NCBI RefSeq assembly: GCF_014334095.1
Contig: NZ_CP060495.1
Location: forward strand, 1,201,001 to 1,265,000
Origin: Novosphingopyxis iocasae
GTDB lineage: Bacteria; Pseudomonadota; Alphaproteobacteria; Sphingomonadales; Sphingomonadaceae
Reading direction: 5' to 3'
Length of the DNA: 64,000 nt
The translations under genes were made by a program, and so were the position numbers. The notes under the pieces were generated by a model, which searched no databases, was not told where the DNA came from, and saw only the letters and a list, made by a program, of their open reading frames with translations. This document shows, piece by piece, positions 39,806 to 49,339 of the stretch. Each line of letters starts with the position of its first letter. Within the stretch, counting starts at the first letter, position 1.

Positions 39806-41047
39806 TCAGAAAGGCGGAAGTGGCTCCGCCTCGTAGAGCGATTGCAGCCATTCCATCTGCCGCGGCAGAGAGACAGTGGTTAGATCATAGTTCGCAATCA
39901 CATGCTCGCGCGCCTTTGCGGCCATGGAGGCTCGGCGCGGTTCGTCTTCCAGCAGCGAGCATACCTGAGCGGCAAGTCCGTCGGGGTCGAAAAACGGGAA
40001 AAGAAGGCCGGTCTCACCATGGCTGATCACTTCCTGCAACGGGGCAGTATCGCTAGCCACCACCGCTGTGCCGCTCGCCATTGCTTCAAGCAGGCTCCAG
40101 GAAAGCACGAACGGATAGGTCAAATACACATGGACCTTTGAAACCGCCATCAGCTGAGTGAAGACATCATAAGGGATATTGCCCACGAAATGCACGCGGC
40201 TCATATCCAATTCGCCGACCACTTCCCCCAGGAAACGCTCCCGCCAGCTGCCTTCCGGCGGCGCGGCACCATAACTTACACCGTTACCGCCTACAATGAT
40301 GACGCGGGCATTGGGTCGTTCGCGCATGAGCTTCGGCAACGCGCGCATGAAGATATGGTAACCGCGATAAGGCTCCAAGTTTCGCGCAACGAAGGTGATA
40401 ACCTCGTCCTGGCGGGTAAGGCGCTTGCCACTCCCAAGCTGGATTCCAGCATCGGGACGCGGACGGATGTTGCGCGTATCGATCCCATCATGGATTACCG
40501 TAATACGATCGCGGAACTCATCCGGATAGGTATCGGCCTGAAAATTGGTCGGTGATATACCGGCATTCGCCATCGGGAAATGAAGCCGCTGCGTCAGGGC
40601 TTTAAGCTTGGCACGGCAATCGGCGATGATCGGATCGCCTGCGCTCTTGAACTCCGGATCGAAATTGATGTCCGTCCCTTGCGCTTCGTAAAAGAACTCA
40701 CAGTAAATGCCGAAGCGCGCTTCCGGCCAAACATTCTTCAGGAACAAGGTATCACCCCATCCCGGATGACCCACGATCACGTCCGGGACATAACCCTCCT
40801 GACGCAACCCAACAGCCGATTCCAAAGTCACATGCGCGCGAATGACTTTCGCTTCCATGTCACGCGCCCAGCTGTCCTTGGAATCGCTTCCATGGCGGGA
40901 GATAGAGCGCGTCGCTGTAACGCCGTTGGGGATAGGCGCTGCGTCGTTCATGGTCATCGCATGAACCTGATTGCCACTTTCCACCAGCGCAGCAGCCAAG
41001 TGGCGAAATTGACCTGGAAAGTTCTGATGAGCGAAAAGAACTCTCAC
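39806..41047 (-). CDS. Family 4 glycosyltransferase
   Basis: A 413-residue GT-B fold retaining glycosyltransferase. The N-terminus MRVLFAHQNFPGQFRHLA and the C-terminal donor-binding block WSLLEAMASGTAVVASDTAPLQEVI (Ex7E-like) identify GT4. It is on the same strand as the type I secretion genes, 50 bases after the HlyD-like gene, so it is probably in their operon, although its substrate may equally be the polysaccharide. Donor and acceptor are not predictable. Confidence 0.88.
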   Translation of the reverse strand: MRVLFAHQNFPGQFRHLAAALVESGNQVHAMTMNDAAPIPNGVTATRSISRHGSDSKDSWARDMEAKVIRAHVTLESAVGLRQEGYVPDVIVGHPGWGDTLFLKNVWPEARFGIYCEFFYEAQGTDINFDPEFKSAGDPIIADCRAKLKALTQRLHFPMANAGISPTNFQADTYPDEFRDRITVIHDGIDTRNIRPRPDAGIQLGSGKRLTRQDEVITFVARNLEPYRGYHIFMRALPKLMRERPNARVIIVGGNGVSYGAAPPEGSWRERFLGEVVGELDMSRVHFVGNIPYDVFTQLMAVSKVHVYLTYPFVLSWSLLEAMASGTAVVASDTAPLQEVISHGETGLLFPFFDPDGLAAQVCSLLEDEPRRASMAAKAREHVIANYDLTTVSLPRQMEWLQSLYEAEPLPPF

Positions 41048-41097
41048 GATATTTCACCGTTTCCAAACATCAGCAGGTTCATAGAACTTCGCAGGCC

Positions 41098-42411
41098 CTA
41101 CTGTTCGCGGAAAGCGTCGTTCTTCACCCGCGTGAAGGGGGTAAGGATGTAATCTAGGATCGATCGCTTATCACCCGTCAGATTGACGTCGGCGATCATA
41201 CCCGGAGTGATAGGAAGCAGTGTGCCATTCTGAGCTTTCAAGCCCTTCGCGTTCGCACGAACGCGAACATTATAATAGGTCTCGCCCGTCCGCTCTTCGA
41301 CGATAGCATCGGGCGAAATGTTTTCGACACGCCCTTCAAGTCCGCCATAGATCGCATAATCGTAAGCGGTAATTTTAATAAGCGCATTTTGGCCCGGAAA
41401 AACAAACGCGATGTCATCCGGTTTCACCCGTGCCTCGACAACGAGATTTCCTTCGCTCGGAACGATCTCCACCAAAGGCTGACCTGCCGACACCGAACCG
41501 CCCACCGTACTGACAAGCACACGGTTGACGCGGCCCTTCAACGGAGAACGGACGACAGTCCTTTCGAGACGATCCTCTGCGGCGGGCAACGCGCTACGTT
41601 GACCGGCCATTTCAGCACGGGCGGCGGTCAGCTCGTTTGCTGCATCCGACCGCCGTTGCTGGCTGATCTGCCGCATGGCGGAATTAGCCTCCCCGACGGC
41701 TGCACGTGCGCGCGATAGAGCGGCGGCGGCCGAGGCCACCTGGCTTTGCGCCACGTCGTAATTACGCTGTGCCTGAATCAAAGAAGCGCGAGGCTCAACC
41801 CCATTATCGACCAGCGGTCGCAACAAATCGAGCTGCTCCCTTGCTGCGTCCCGCGAACTGGCGGCAGCGGCCTGATTTGCCTGTGCCTCGGAAACTGCAC
41901 GCTCAGCCTGGATCACACGATCTCGCGCCGCAGCCAAGGAACTGTTGAGATCGGATTGACGCGATTGGTACAAAGCGCGCTCGACCTCGGCCTGATTGGC
42001 AAGTTGCGGATTGTCGGTCGGCACGAAGCGTGGCGCGCGGCCCACAACTTCTGCTTCCAGGCGCTCCACCTTGTAACGCAGCGCCTCGTAGGAAATTTCG
42101 CCCGCGTCCAGATTGGCCGTACTGACAGTGTTATCCAGCTCAACCAGCGGCTGACCGGCTTCCACCATCTCACCTTCGCGAACCAGAATGCGATCAACGA
42201 TACCGCCCTCAAGGTTTGAAACTCGCTGAAGCTGCGCGGTCGGCACCACAACACCGCGCGCGTAAACAGTCCGGTCCAGCTCGGTAAGTGCGGCCCAAAC
42301 GAAGAAGAAAATGATAAAGACTACAATCCCGCCAAGCAGCAGGTTCGACGCTTTCGACGGATTAAGGCGATTGCTCATCGAGTCGAAAATCGAGGAGTCT
42401 TCCTGCTTCAT
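41098..42411 (-). CDS. Type I secretion membrane-fusion (HlyD-like) protein
   Basis: A 437-residue periplasmic adaptor that links the ABC exporter to TolC. It has a short cytoplasmic N-terminus, one membrane span (about 24-45), the barrel-sandwich LEGGIVDRILVREGEMVEAGQ, a long alpha-helical hairpin (about 115-280) and the C-terminal HlyD_3 region ending near VNLTGDKRSILDYILTP, the family signature. It overlaps the upstream ABC gene by 4 bases. In sphingan gene clusters the equivalent gene is atrD or atrB (recalled, not checked). Confidence 0.94.
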   Translation of the reverse strand: MKQEDSSIFDSMSNRLNPSKASNLLLGGIVVFIIFFFVWAALTELDRTVYARGVVVPTAQLQRVSNLEGGIVDRILVREGEMVEAGQPLVELDNTVSTANLDAGEISYEALRYKVERLEAEVVGRAPRFVPTDNPQLANQAEVERALYQSRQSDLNSSLAAARDRVIQAERAVSEAQANQAAAASSRDAAREQLDLLRPLVDNGVEPRASLIQAQRNYDVAQSQVASAAAALSRARAAVGEANSAMRQISQQRRSDAANELTAARAEMAGQRSALPAAEDRLERTVVRSPLKGRVNRVLVSTVGGSVSAGQPLVEIVPSEGNLVVEARVKPDDIAFVFPGQNALIKITAYDYAIYGGLEGRVENISPDAIVEERTGETYYNVRVRANAKGLKAQNGTLLPITPGMIADVNLTGDKRSILDYILTPFTRVKNDAFREQ

Positions 42412-44135
42412 GCTGCCGCCGGACGTGAGAGTTTCTGAAGAACCGCATCGCGTGGTCCATCCATTTGAATCTTACCATCCTGAATGAGGATGATGCGCGT
42501 ACAGAGACTAAGCATCGGCGTACGATGAGTGATGATAATCATCGTGCGATCTTTGGTCTCTTCCTGAAGCCGCTGAATCAGCGCCTGTTCGCTTTGCGCA
42601 TCCATGCTGCTGGTGGGTTCGTCAAAAATGAGGAGACGCGGCTTACCTGCGAGCGCGCGAGCAAGCGCAATACTTTGCCGCTGACCGCCCGAAAGGCTCT
42701 CGCCGCGATCGGAAAGTTTGACATTATAGCCGTTCGTGATGCGCGAAACGAAGTCGTGCGCACCGGCCAGCTGAGAAGCACGGATCATCTCATCATCATC
42801 AATGTGCGGATGTTCCAGTGTAATGTTCTCACGGATGGAGCCGGTCAACAGAACGCTCTCCTGCAGGGCGGAACCAATATGCTGACGCATGCTAACCGAA
42901 TCGATCTCATTGAGATCCGAGCCGTCCAGCAGAACCAGCCCTTCAGCTGGCTCATAAAGACCGAGCGCAAGCCGCGCGATGGTCGATTTTCCCGAGCCAA
43001 CACGGCCAAGAATGCCGACCCGCTCACCCGGCTCAATTTTCAGGTTCACATGTTCCAGCGCATAATCTTTTGCACCAGGATACTTGAAGCTCACATCGCG
43101 GAATTCGACGCGACCCTCGATGCGATTAAGACGGATCTTGCCATCACCTTCGTTCTCGTGCGGTTGCTGCATGAACTGGTTCAGCGTGCGATAGGCAGTA
43201 CGGCTGGCCGTAAGACGGGACAGAAGCTGAGCGATCTGGCCCAACGGCGCTACCGCGCGGCTGCTAAGAAGCGAACATGCGATCAGGCCACCTGTCGTCA
43301 ACTCACGGTTCTCGACCATCAACACGCCGATCACGATGACGCCAGCGTAAGACATGGTCTGCGCCGCATTGGCGACGTTCGTAGACAGCGAGGCGATCAA
43401 GCGCTGGCGCGTGCCCAGCTCCGACTGCATGTCGATCGCTTGCAGCCAGCGCCGCGTAAGCAGATTGCCAGCGCCCGTAGCCTTGACCGTCTCTATACCG
43501 CCGATCGCCTCAACCAACACAGACTGCTTGTGCAGCTTTTCGTTCATGGACTCGGTGGCGAGCCGATCCATCGCCGGAAAGGTAACCACACCGGCAATGA
43601 CCACGAGAGGAACCATCAACAGGGGCACGACTACCACCCATCCCCCGATTAGCGCGACCACGGCTAGCGAGAGCAGGATGAAGGGCACATCGATGAATGC
43701 GGAGAGAGAGGCAGACGCGAAGAAGTCCCTGAGCGTCTCGAGTTCGCGCAGCGTACCGGCAAGTGCGCCGGTTGAGCCGCGTTTGTTGTCGAGACGCATT
43801 GCGATCAACTTGCGGAATGCCGAATCGCCGACGTCCCGGTCTACATTAGCCCCAGCGATATCGACGAAATAGGACCGCAAGGTCCGCAACGCAAAATCGA
43901 AAAAGATCACAAACAGAAGCCCGATGGTCAGGCCCGCCAGCGATGTGGTGGCGTTGTTCGGCAGCACGCGGTCATATACCGTCATGGTGAAGATCGACGT
44001 GACGAGACCAAAGGTGTTGATCAGCGCGGCAGCGACCGCGACCTTCATATAGGTCGAGCGGTTCTGTAGCATCGGCTCGACAAGCCAGCGGGCGAAACGC
44101 GGTTTGCTTACCGTGTAAAGATTGGAATCACTCAT
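42408..44135 (-). CDS. Type I secretion ABC transporter (permease fused to ATPase)
   Basis: A 575-residue exporter that should energise secretion of a C-terminally signalled protein. Six transmembrane helices (about 30-300) precede the ATPase with Walker A GRVGSGKST (K383), signature LSGGQ (481-485), Walker B LLIFDEP (D505, E506) and the H-loop in IIITHRT. There is no N-terminal C39 peptidase or C39-like domain, which resembles PrtD-type exporters of RTX proteins. It overlaps HlyD downstream and TolC upstream by 4 bases each, so the three are one translationally coupled unit. Confidence 0.95.
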   Translation of the reverse strand: MSDSNLYTVSKPRFARWLVEPMLQNRSTYMKVAVAAALINTFGLVTSIFTMTVYDRVLPNNATTSLAGLTIGLLFVIFFDFALRTLRSYFVDIAGANVDRDVGDSAFRKLIAMRLDNKRGSTGALAGTLRELETLRDFFASASLSAFIDVPFILLSLAVVALIGGWVVVVPLLMVPLVVIAGVVTFPAMDRLATESMNEKLHKQSVLVEAIGGIETVKATGAGNLLTRRWLQAIDMQSELGTRQRLIASLSTNVANAAQTMSYAGVIVIGVLMVENRELTTGGLIACSLLSSRAVAPLGQIAQLLSRLTASRTAYRTLNQFMQQPHENEGDGKIRLNRIEGRVEFRDVSFKYPGAKDYALEHVNLKIEPGERVGILGRVGSGKSTIARLALGLYEPAEGLVLLDGSDLNEIDSVSMRQHIGSALQESVLLTGSIRENITLEHPHIDDDEMIRASQLAGAHDFVSRITNGYNVKLSDRGESLSGGQRQSIALARALAGKPRLLIFDEPTSSMDAQSEQALIQRLQEETKDRTMIIITHRTPMLSLCTRIILIQDGKIQMDGPRDAVLQKLSRPAAA

Positions 44136-45811
44136 TCGGACAACATCATTTCTGTTGTGGGCCTAATATCAAGTGCCCCGAGAAGACGCCCGGTGCGCGC
44201 GAGTAGCACGTAATAAGCTGCATCGCGCTGGGTTAATCCGTCGACATAGGCAGCAGCCGCCGCGAAATAGGTATCGTTGGCGGCAAGCACGTCGAGAAGA
44301 CTGCCCCTGGAGTAGCGGAAGCGCTGCGAAATGGCATCACGCGTGGTCCGGCTCGCGATATAAGCTTCCTTCAGCGATTGCAATTGGGCTTCCAGGGCCT
44401 TCAGATCGCTGAAGGCAATCGCTGCATCGCGCCCTGACTCCTCGCGCACCCGAACCGCCCGCGCATCCGATGCCCTGGAACGCTCCCGGGCTTGATCCGC
44501 GCGGGCGTCTCCCGGGCCAAACAGTTGCTGACGCACATTCACGATCGCACGGACGTCATAATCCTTCGAGACTTCAAAGGCGCCGTAGCGCCCCGCCGCC
44601 ACTTGGGCGGTGACCAACGGCAATGTATCCTCACGCGCCGCTTCAGCAGCTTTTTCCGCCGCGCGGGCCTGCGCGCGGGCGGAACGAACCGCCGGAATAT
44701 TCTCCGCCTCGATCCGTGCCCCTTCGCGCGTAATGGGCGCGGACCCAAGCAGCGGTGCGCGGCCCAGATCCTCCGGAACGGGCTGACCGGTCAGTTCCTG
44801 AAACCGCGCTTCCGCGCTGGCGACCTGACGACGATATCGTGCAGCGCGCACGTCCAGCGAAGCAAGCTCGGTGTCCACGCGCGCCATATCTGCGGGCGCC
44901 GACTGTCCCTGCTCGATCCGCTGGCGCATCTGATCAGCGCCTTTGGCCACACTCTCCCGATAATCGGACGTGAGCTGCAACAACGTACGCGCGGCAAACA
45001 GATCATACCATGCGCCGATGGTGTTGAGCGCGAGTTGCGCGGCAACATTATCCACGTCGGCAAGCGCCGCCTGGATGGTCGATTCGGCGGACGATATCCG
45101 GTCTACCGTGGCGCCGAAATCGATCAGACGCTGGGTGACGTTGCCGGTGATGTCGGTGCGAGCGTTGGGGCGCGCGCGCTGAAGGAGATTGTCCAGTTCG
45201 TTGCGGAAACTTTGCGCGATCACACGGTAGCTGGAAAGCCCCACTTCGACCTGCGGATACTGGGCGCTTTCCGCTTCATCCTTCACCTCCTGCGCCTGAC
45301 GCGCGAGGGCCTGCGCCTCATCAATCGACGGGTGCATGCGCACGCCGCTCTTCACAATTCCGGTGAAGTAGGCCGCGTCGCCAGAGCGGTCTGCTAGGAT
45401 GAGGATGGGATCGGTTGCGGGATCGATTGCGAGCGGGCGCGCAACGGGAGCGGGAAGCTCCGGCGCATCATCGGCGCGCGCGGATGGAGTTGCGGTTCCC
45501 GACTGCGGCGCCGGCGTAGCGTAAGGCGCGGGCAGCGGCGGCGGGGCCGGTGGGGGCGGCGCGGAACGCGTGTCGGGCGTCAGCGCCGACGGCCGGTCCA
45601 GCGGAACGGGATCGAGCGGCCGCGGCGTGGGCGGCGGCGCTGCGGGATCGACCGCTTCGGACGGGACGGCAACGGAGGGGGTATAGCCCTCCAGAACTTC
45701 CTGTGCGGAGAGGCTGCCGAGGGGCGCCAGTGCCGCACAAACGAAAAGACCCGCCAGAAGCGGGCGAGCGATCGCGGTGGAATCCAATAACTTCGCGGAT
45801 TGCATACGCAT
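44132..45811 (-). CDS. TolC-family outer-membrane channel
   Basis: Outer-membrane exit duct of the type I system. From ATG 45811 the product is 559 residues: a signal peptide (cleavage likely after SLSAQ, residue 37), a long Pro/Ala-rich linker (about 50-120) unusual for TolC, then two OEP repeats rich in Ala/Arg/Gln heptads. ATG 45811 is preferred over TTG 45853 because it places the signal peptide at the N-terminus. It overlaps the ABC gene by 4 bases. Confidence 0.92.
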   Translation of the reverse strand: MRMQSAKLLDSTAIARPLLAGLFVCAALAPLGSLSAQEVLEGYTPSVAVPSEAVDPAAPPPTPRPLDPVPLDRPSALTPDTRSAPPPPAPPPLPAPYATPAPQSGTATPSARADDAPELPAPVARPLAIDPATDPILILADRSGDAAYFTGIVKSGVRMHPSIDEAQALARQAQEVKDEAESAQYPQVEVGLSSYRVIAQSFRNELDNLLQRARPNARTDITGNVTQRLIDFGATVDRISSAESTIQAALADVDNVAAQLALNTIGAWYDLFAARTLLQLTSDYRESVAKGADQMRQRIEQGQSAPADMARVDTELASLDVRAARYRRQVASAEARFQELTGQPVPEDLGRAPLLGSAPITREGARIEAENIPAVRSARAQARAAEKAAEAAREDTLPLVTAQVAAGRYGAFEVSKDYDVRAIVNVRQQLFGPGDARADQARERSRASDARAVRVREESGRDAAIAFSDLKALEAQLQSLKEAYIASRTTRDAISQRFRYSRGSLLDVLAANDTYFAAAAAYVDGLTQRDAAYYVLLARTGRLLGALDIRPTTEMMLSE

Positions 45812-45910
45812 GAATGAAGCGGCCTTCAGAGGACGGATACTGGCGACGGGCAAAGCCCGATGTGCGCGTCATTTGTGCAGGGCATGGCCGAGAACCCCTG
45901 CGTCATAAAG

Positions 45911-45949
45911 CAAAAAAAGAAGGGCCCCCGCCGAAGCGAGGGCCCTTCC
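45911..45949 (-). terminator. Strong rho-independent terminator for the RTX gene
   Basis: AAGGGCCC (45920-45927) pairs with GGGCCCTT (45940-45947), with an inner GCCGAAGC-containing stem-loop, and on the minus strand is followed by TTCTTTTTTT. It separates the RTX gene from the TolC-ABC-HlyD operon, so cargo and exporter have separate transcripts or partial read-through. Confidence 0.9.
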
Positions 45950-45965
45950 CTATTCATCGCCGATC

Positions 45966-48941
45966 TTAGATCTGCGGAGCGGCCGAGACGACGGTGAAGT
46001 CGTTCGCCGTCAGCTCGGTACCCGGGGTCACCTGAGCGACCAGGGCCGCTGCGTTGCCGCCGGCGCCGTCCGCATCGAAGAAGATGCGACCGGTCGATTG
46101 ATCGTACACGATCTGCGCCGTACCAGCAGCAGAAGTCGTCTCCGTACCGCTGACGAACTGCGAGGCATCCAGCGTACCCGAAGAACCGTTCATCAGACCG
46201 TTGAAGTCAGTGGTCGATGCCCCGTCGACAAGCTGGAACTTGTCACCCTCAGCCTTGCTGAAGTCCTGAATGGTATCAGCGTTGCCGGCACCGTAGTTCT
46301 GGAACACGAAGGTGTCCGCACCACCGAGGCCGATGAGAACGTCCTGACCGGCACCGCCGGAGAGAATATTCGCGCCGTTGTTACCGATGATGCGATTGGC
46401 AGCATCGTTACCATAAAGGGTCAAGGAGTCGGTGGATGACTGATCTGCAGCAGAGAGCTGCTCGATCTGCTGAACCGTACCCGCCGCAGCGCCGTCAGCA
46501 ACGTTGTTGGCGTCGTTGGTAGCGAGCGAGTAGTTTACGCTCGTGTAAACGGTGTCAAAACCGTTACCCGCGCTTTCAACAACCCGATCATTCGAGTTCC
46601 AAACGCGGTAAACATCGTCACCCGCGCCACCACGGAGTGTATCAAGTGCGCCGGACAGACCGCCGTCACCGTTCAACACGTCGTTACCTGCGCCGCCGGT
46701 GATGACCTGCGAGAACTCGTTACCCACGAGGTACACGCCGCTCTTCACGCTCGTAGCGACCGAGAGGTTATCAACGTTCACGCCGGCGGCGAGATCGTAA
46801 CCACCCGTACCAGCGAAGCTGATGCTGTTCGGGCCGCCCTTGGTGTCGATGATGACATCAGAAGCGTCGTCCACAACAAACGTGTCATTGCCCGTACCGC
46901 CGATAAGCGTGTCCGTACCGCCACCGCCGTTCAGCGTAACCGGACCAGCAGCGTTCGCACCATCGATAACCTGACTGGTCTCGTTGCCCGTCACAGTCCT
47001 GCCGCCCATCACGCCAGTACCATTAAACGAATTATCGAGATTAATACGCTCAATTTCGACGTTTTTCGCAAGTGTGTAGTTATTATTACCCGTGAGGTTG
47101 AGGATGTCGTTGCCGCCACCCGCAGCTTCCTGAATGACACTGTTGTCTGTTGCCGTAGCGTTGGCAGTAACATTGTAAGTGTCGTTGCCGCCAAGACCAA
47201 TCAACGTGTCCTTACCGCCACCGCCAGCGAGCGTATCATTCCCCATTGCACCGATGATCGCTTGCGCGTTGGCATCACCGGTCAGGGTGTAATTGATAGA
47301 ACTCGAAGACTGATCGAAGGCAGAAAGGGTTTCGATAGCCGATCCGTTTGCAACCACTGCCAGATTGGTCGTCGCCGCACTGGTGTAAATAACATCGGTG
47401 CCACTGGCGTCGATAACTCGATCATTCGCAGTGTAGATGCGGTAAACGTCGTTACCAGCACCGCCATCTAGCGTATCGCCCTGAGTAGTAACCGCCGTGC
47501 CGTCAGTGGCTTTTGTCACGTTGCCGCCATCGAGAACGTTATTGCCAGCGTTGCCCGTAATGGTCTGATTGTACCCATTACCAACGAGATAAACATTGCC
47601 ATCTTCTGTCGCAGCAGTTGCCGTGATCGACGTTACATTCACCCCATCAGCCAAGTCAAAGCCGCCGGTTTTCCCAAGGAACTCGACCGCATTGGTTTCG
47701 TTCGTCGCGTTGTTATCCGTAGAAGTCGAGTCCTGAATAACGTCGTCAGCGGAGTCCACGCGAAACGTGTCCGAACCCGCGCCGCCGATCAGCGTGTCGG
47801 CACCGCCGCCACCGTTCAGCGTGACCGGACCGCCCGTAGCAGCGTTACCGGTGACTGAAGCATTGATCGTCTGACCGAGCGAGTTACCAGTGATTGTGCC
47901 GGTATAATCAGCATTCGTAACCTTAATGGTTTCGATCGAAGCCGTATCACTATTGGTGGAAAGATTGAAGTTACCGGTCGTGCCGGTAAGGTTCAGCGTG
48001 TCATTGCCTCCGTTGCCAGCTTCCTGAATCACTACGGCGCCCGAAGCAGCCGCATCCACGACATAAGTGTCGTTTCCACCAAGACCGATCAGCGTGTCGG
48101 CACCACCGCCGCCGTTAAGGACGTTCGCACCCATATTGCCGGCGATGATCTGTGCGTCAGCGTTACCCGTGAGGTTCAGGGCAGCCGTACCACTCTGATC
48201 GGCAGCCGAGATGGTCTCGATGCCGGTGCTGTTCGTACCAGCAAGCGTATTGCTTGCGTCCCAGGAAGCGACGATCTGGCCGCCAGCGACGAGCGAAGCA
48301 GCATCGACATAAACGACGTCGTTACCAGCGCCACCCTGGACCTGATCGGTCGGGTTACGAACGGCGAAAGTATCATTACCTGCGCCGCCGATCAGCGTAT
48401 CACCAGCAGCACCCAAGGTGTTGCGACCGCCATCAAGCGTGTTCGCAAAATCGTTACCGGTAAGCGTCTGACCACCGACTTCGTTACCGATCAGGTAGCT
48501 ACCATTGCCCGGCTCGCTAATACCATAAGTGGTGGAATTAGCAGCAGTGGCGAGGCTGAGGTTTTCGACATAAACGCCAGAACCCAGAACATAGCTACCG
48601 CCAGCGATAAGAGCATCCGTACCAGCGCCATTCGCTTCGTTGATGATGTCACCAAGACCGTCAACGACATAGGTGTCATCACCCGCGCCACCGGTCATCG
48701 TGTCAGCGCCGGTTCCGCCGTTGAGCAGATCATTGCCTTCGCCGCCATTGATCGAGTCATTGCCAGCAGCGCCCATCAGCGAGTCATCGCCAGCGTCGCC
48801 GGTGATCGTGTCGTTACCGCTACCGCCGTTCAGCGTGTCATCACCACCGTTGCCGATGATGCTGTCATCAGCGCCGTCAAGCGCTGGAAACTGCGTCGGC
48901 GTAATGGTATCAGCATTACCTGTACCTACATACGTAGCCAT
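45966..48941 (-). CDS. RTX-repeat protein, probable type I secretion cargo
   Basis: A 991-residue acidic, Gly/Asp/Asn-rich protein with no N-terminal signal peptide. Residues 1-148 hold classic GGxGxDxLx calcium-binding nonapeptides (for example GGSGNDTITGDAGDDSLMG). Then come two and a half supermodules: 149-450, 451-736 and 737-886, each opening with YL[IV]GN and containing GADTLIGLGGNDT and AADQS-type segments. The C-terminal 105 residues (NADTIQDFSKAEGDKFQLVD ... ANDFTVVSAAPQI) match the usual type I secretion C-terminus. ATG 48941 has GGAG 8 bases upstream. No N-terminal retention module, catalytic or adhesive domain is visible, so a freely secreted matrix protein is likely. Confidence 0.93.
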   Translation of the reverse strand: MATYVGTGNADTITPTQFPALDGADDSIIGNGGDDTLNGGSGNDTITGDAGDDSLMGAAGNDSINGGEGNDLLNGGTGADTMTGGAGDDTYVVDGLGDIINEANGAGTDALIAGGSYVLGSGVYVENLSLATAANSTTYGISEPGNGSYLIGNEVGGQTLTGNDFANTLDGGRNTLGAAGDTLIGGAGNDTFAVRNPTDQVQGGAGNDVVYVDAASLVAGGQIVASWDASNTLAGTNSTGIETISAADQSGTAALNLTGNADAQIIAGNMGANVLNGGGGADTLIGLGGNDTYVVDAAASGAVVIQEAGNGGNDTLNLTGTTGNFNLSTNSDTASIETIKVTNADYTGTITGNSLGQTINASVTGNAATGGPVTLNGGGGADTLIGGAGSDTFRVDSADDVIQDSTSTDNNATNETNAVEFLGKTGGFDLADGVNVTSITATAATEDGNVYLVGNGYNQTITGNAGNNVLDGGNVTKATDGTAVTTQGDTLDGGAGNDVYRIYTANDRVIDASGTDVIYTSAATTNLAVVANGSAIETLSAFDQSSSSINYTLTGDANAQAIIGAMGNDTLAGGGGKDTLIGLGGNDTYNVTANATATDNSVIQEAAGGGNDILNLTGNNNYTLAKNVEIERINLDNSFNGTGVMGGRTVTGNETSQVIDGANAAGPVTLNGGGGTDTLIGGTGNDTFVVDDASDVIIDTKGGPNSISFAGTGGYDLAAGVNVDNLSVATSVKSGVYLVGNEFSQVITGGAGNDVLNGDGGLSGALDTLRGGAGDDVYRVWNSNDRVVESAGNGFDTVYTSVNYSLATNDANNVADGAAAGTVQQIEQLSAADQSSTDSLTLYGNDAANRIIGNNGANILSGGAGQDVLIGLGGADTFVFQNYGAGNADTIQDFSKAEGDKFQLVDGASTTDFNGLMNGSSGTLDASQFVSGTETTSAAGTAQIVYDQSTGRIFFDADGAGGNAAALVAQVTPGTELTANDFTVVSAAPQI

Positions 48942-49339
48942 CTCAAAAACTCCTCGATTAAAACTCAAACTTCCGCGCGAGGGCGTTCCACCCCCCTGCT
49001 TCCCCAACCGCTTTGAGCATCAGGGTGCGAATGTCAATTCATTCTCACCTGGCGCTCGCACCATTAAAGCGTAGTTAACGCCTCGACGACATCGGTACGC
49101 CCGTCGGCGTAATCGGTTCCGTCGATCAGAGTTGCGGATGCGACTTCTAAGTCATGGCGTCAGCGAAGGCAACATGCCGGGGCACGCATGAGGCTATTAT
49201 TCATCTAATATACAGCAGGATTGCGGAATGGAGCCGCGACACCCAAACAGCGCGCAGGGATTTGGCTGTGCGCGCGGTTGACTGGTACGGCGGCTTGCTT
49301 CATCGGACCCAGTCTTCACCGACACTATCCGGGAACTTC
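48942..49339. other. 398-base divergent intergenic region
   Basis: Lies between the RTX and ligase genes. On the minus strand a TTGACA hexamer (49037-49032) sits about 95 bases before the RTX start, with no convincing -10. On the plus strand AT-rich TATTATTCATCTAATATAC (about 49195-49213) and TTGACT (near 49278) may contribute to the ligase promoter. No gene was recognised. Confidence 0.5.

Noticed and set aside
42465-43652. 395-residue open frame antisense to the ABC exporter
   Set aside because: Composition bias of an antisense GC-rich frame; the exporter motifs are certain on the other strand.
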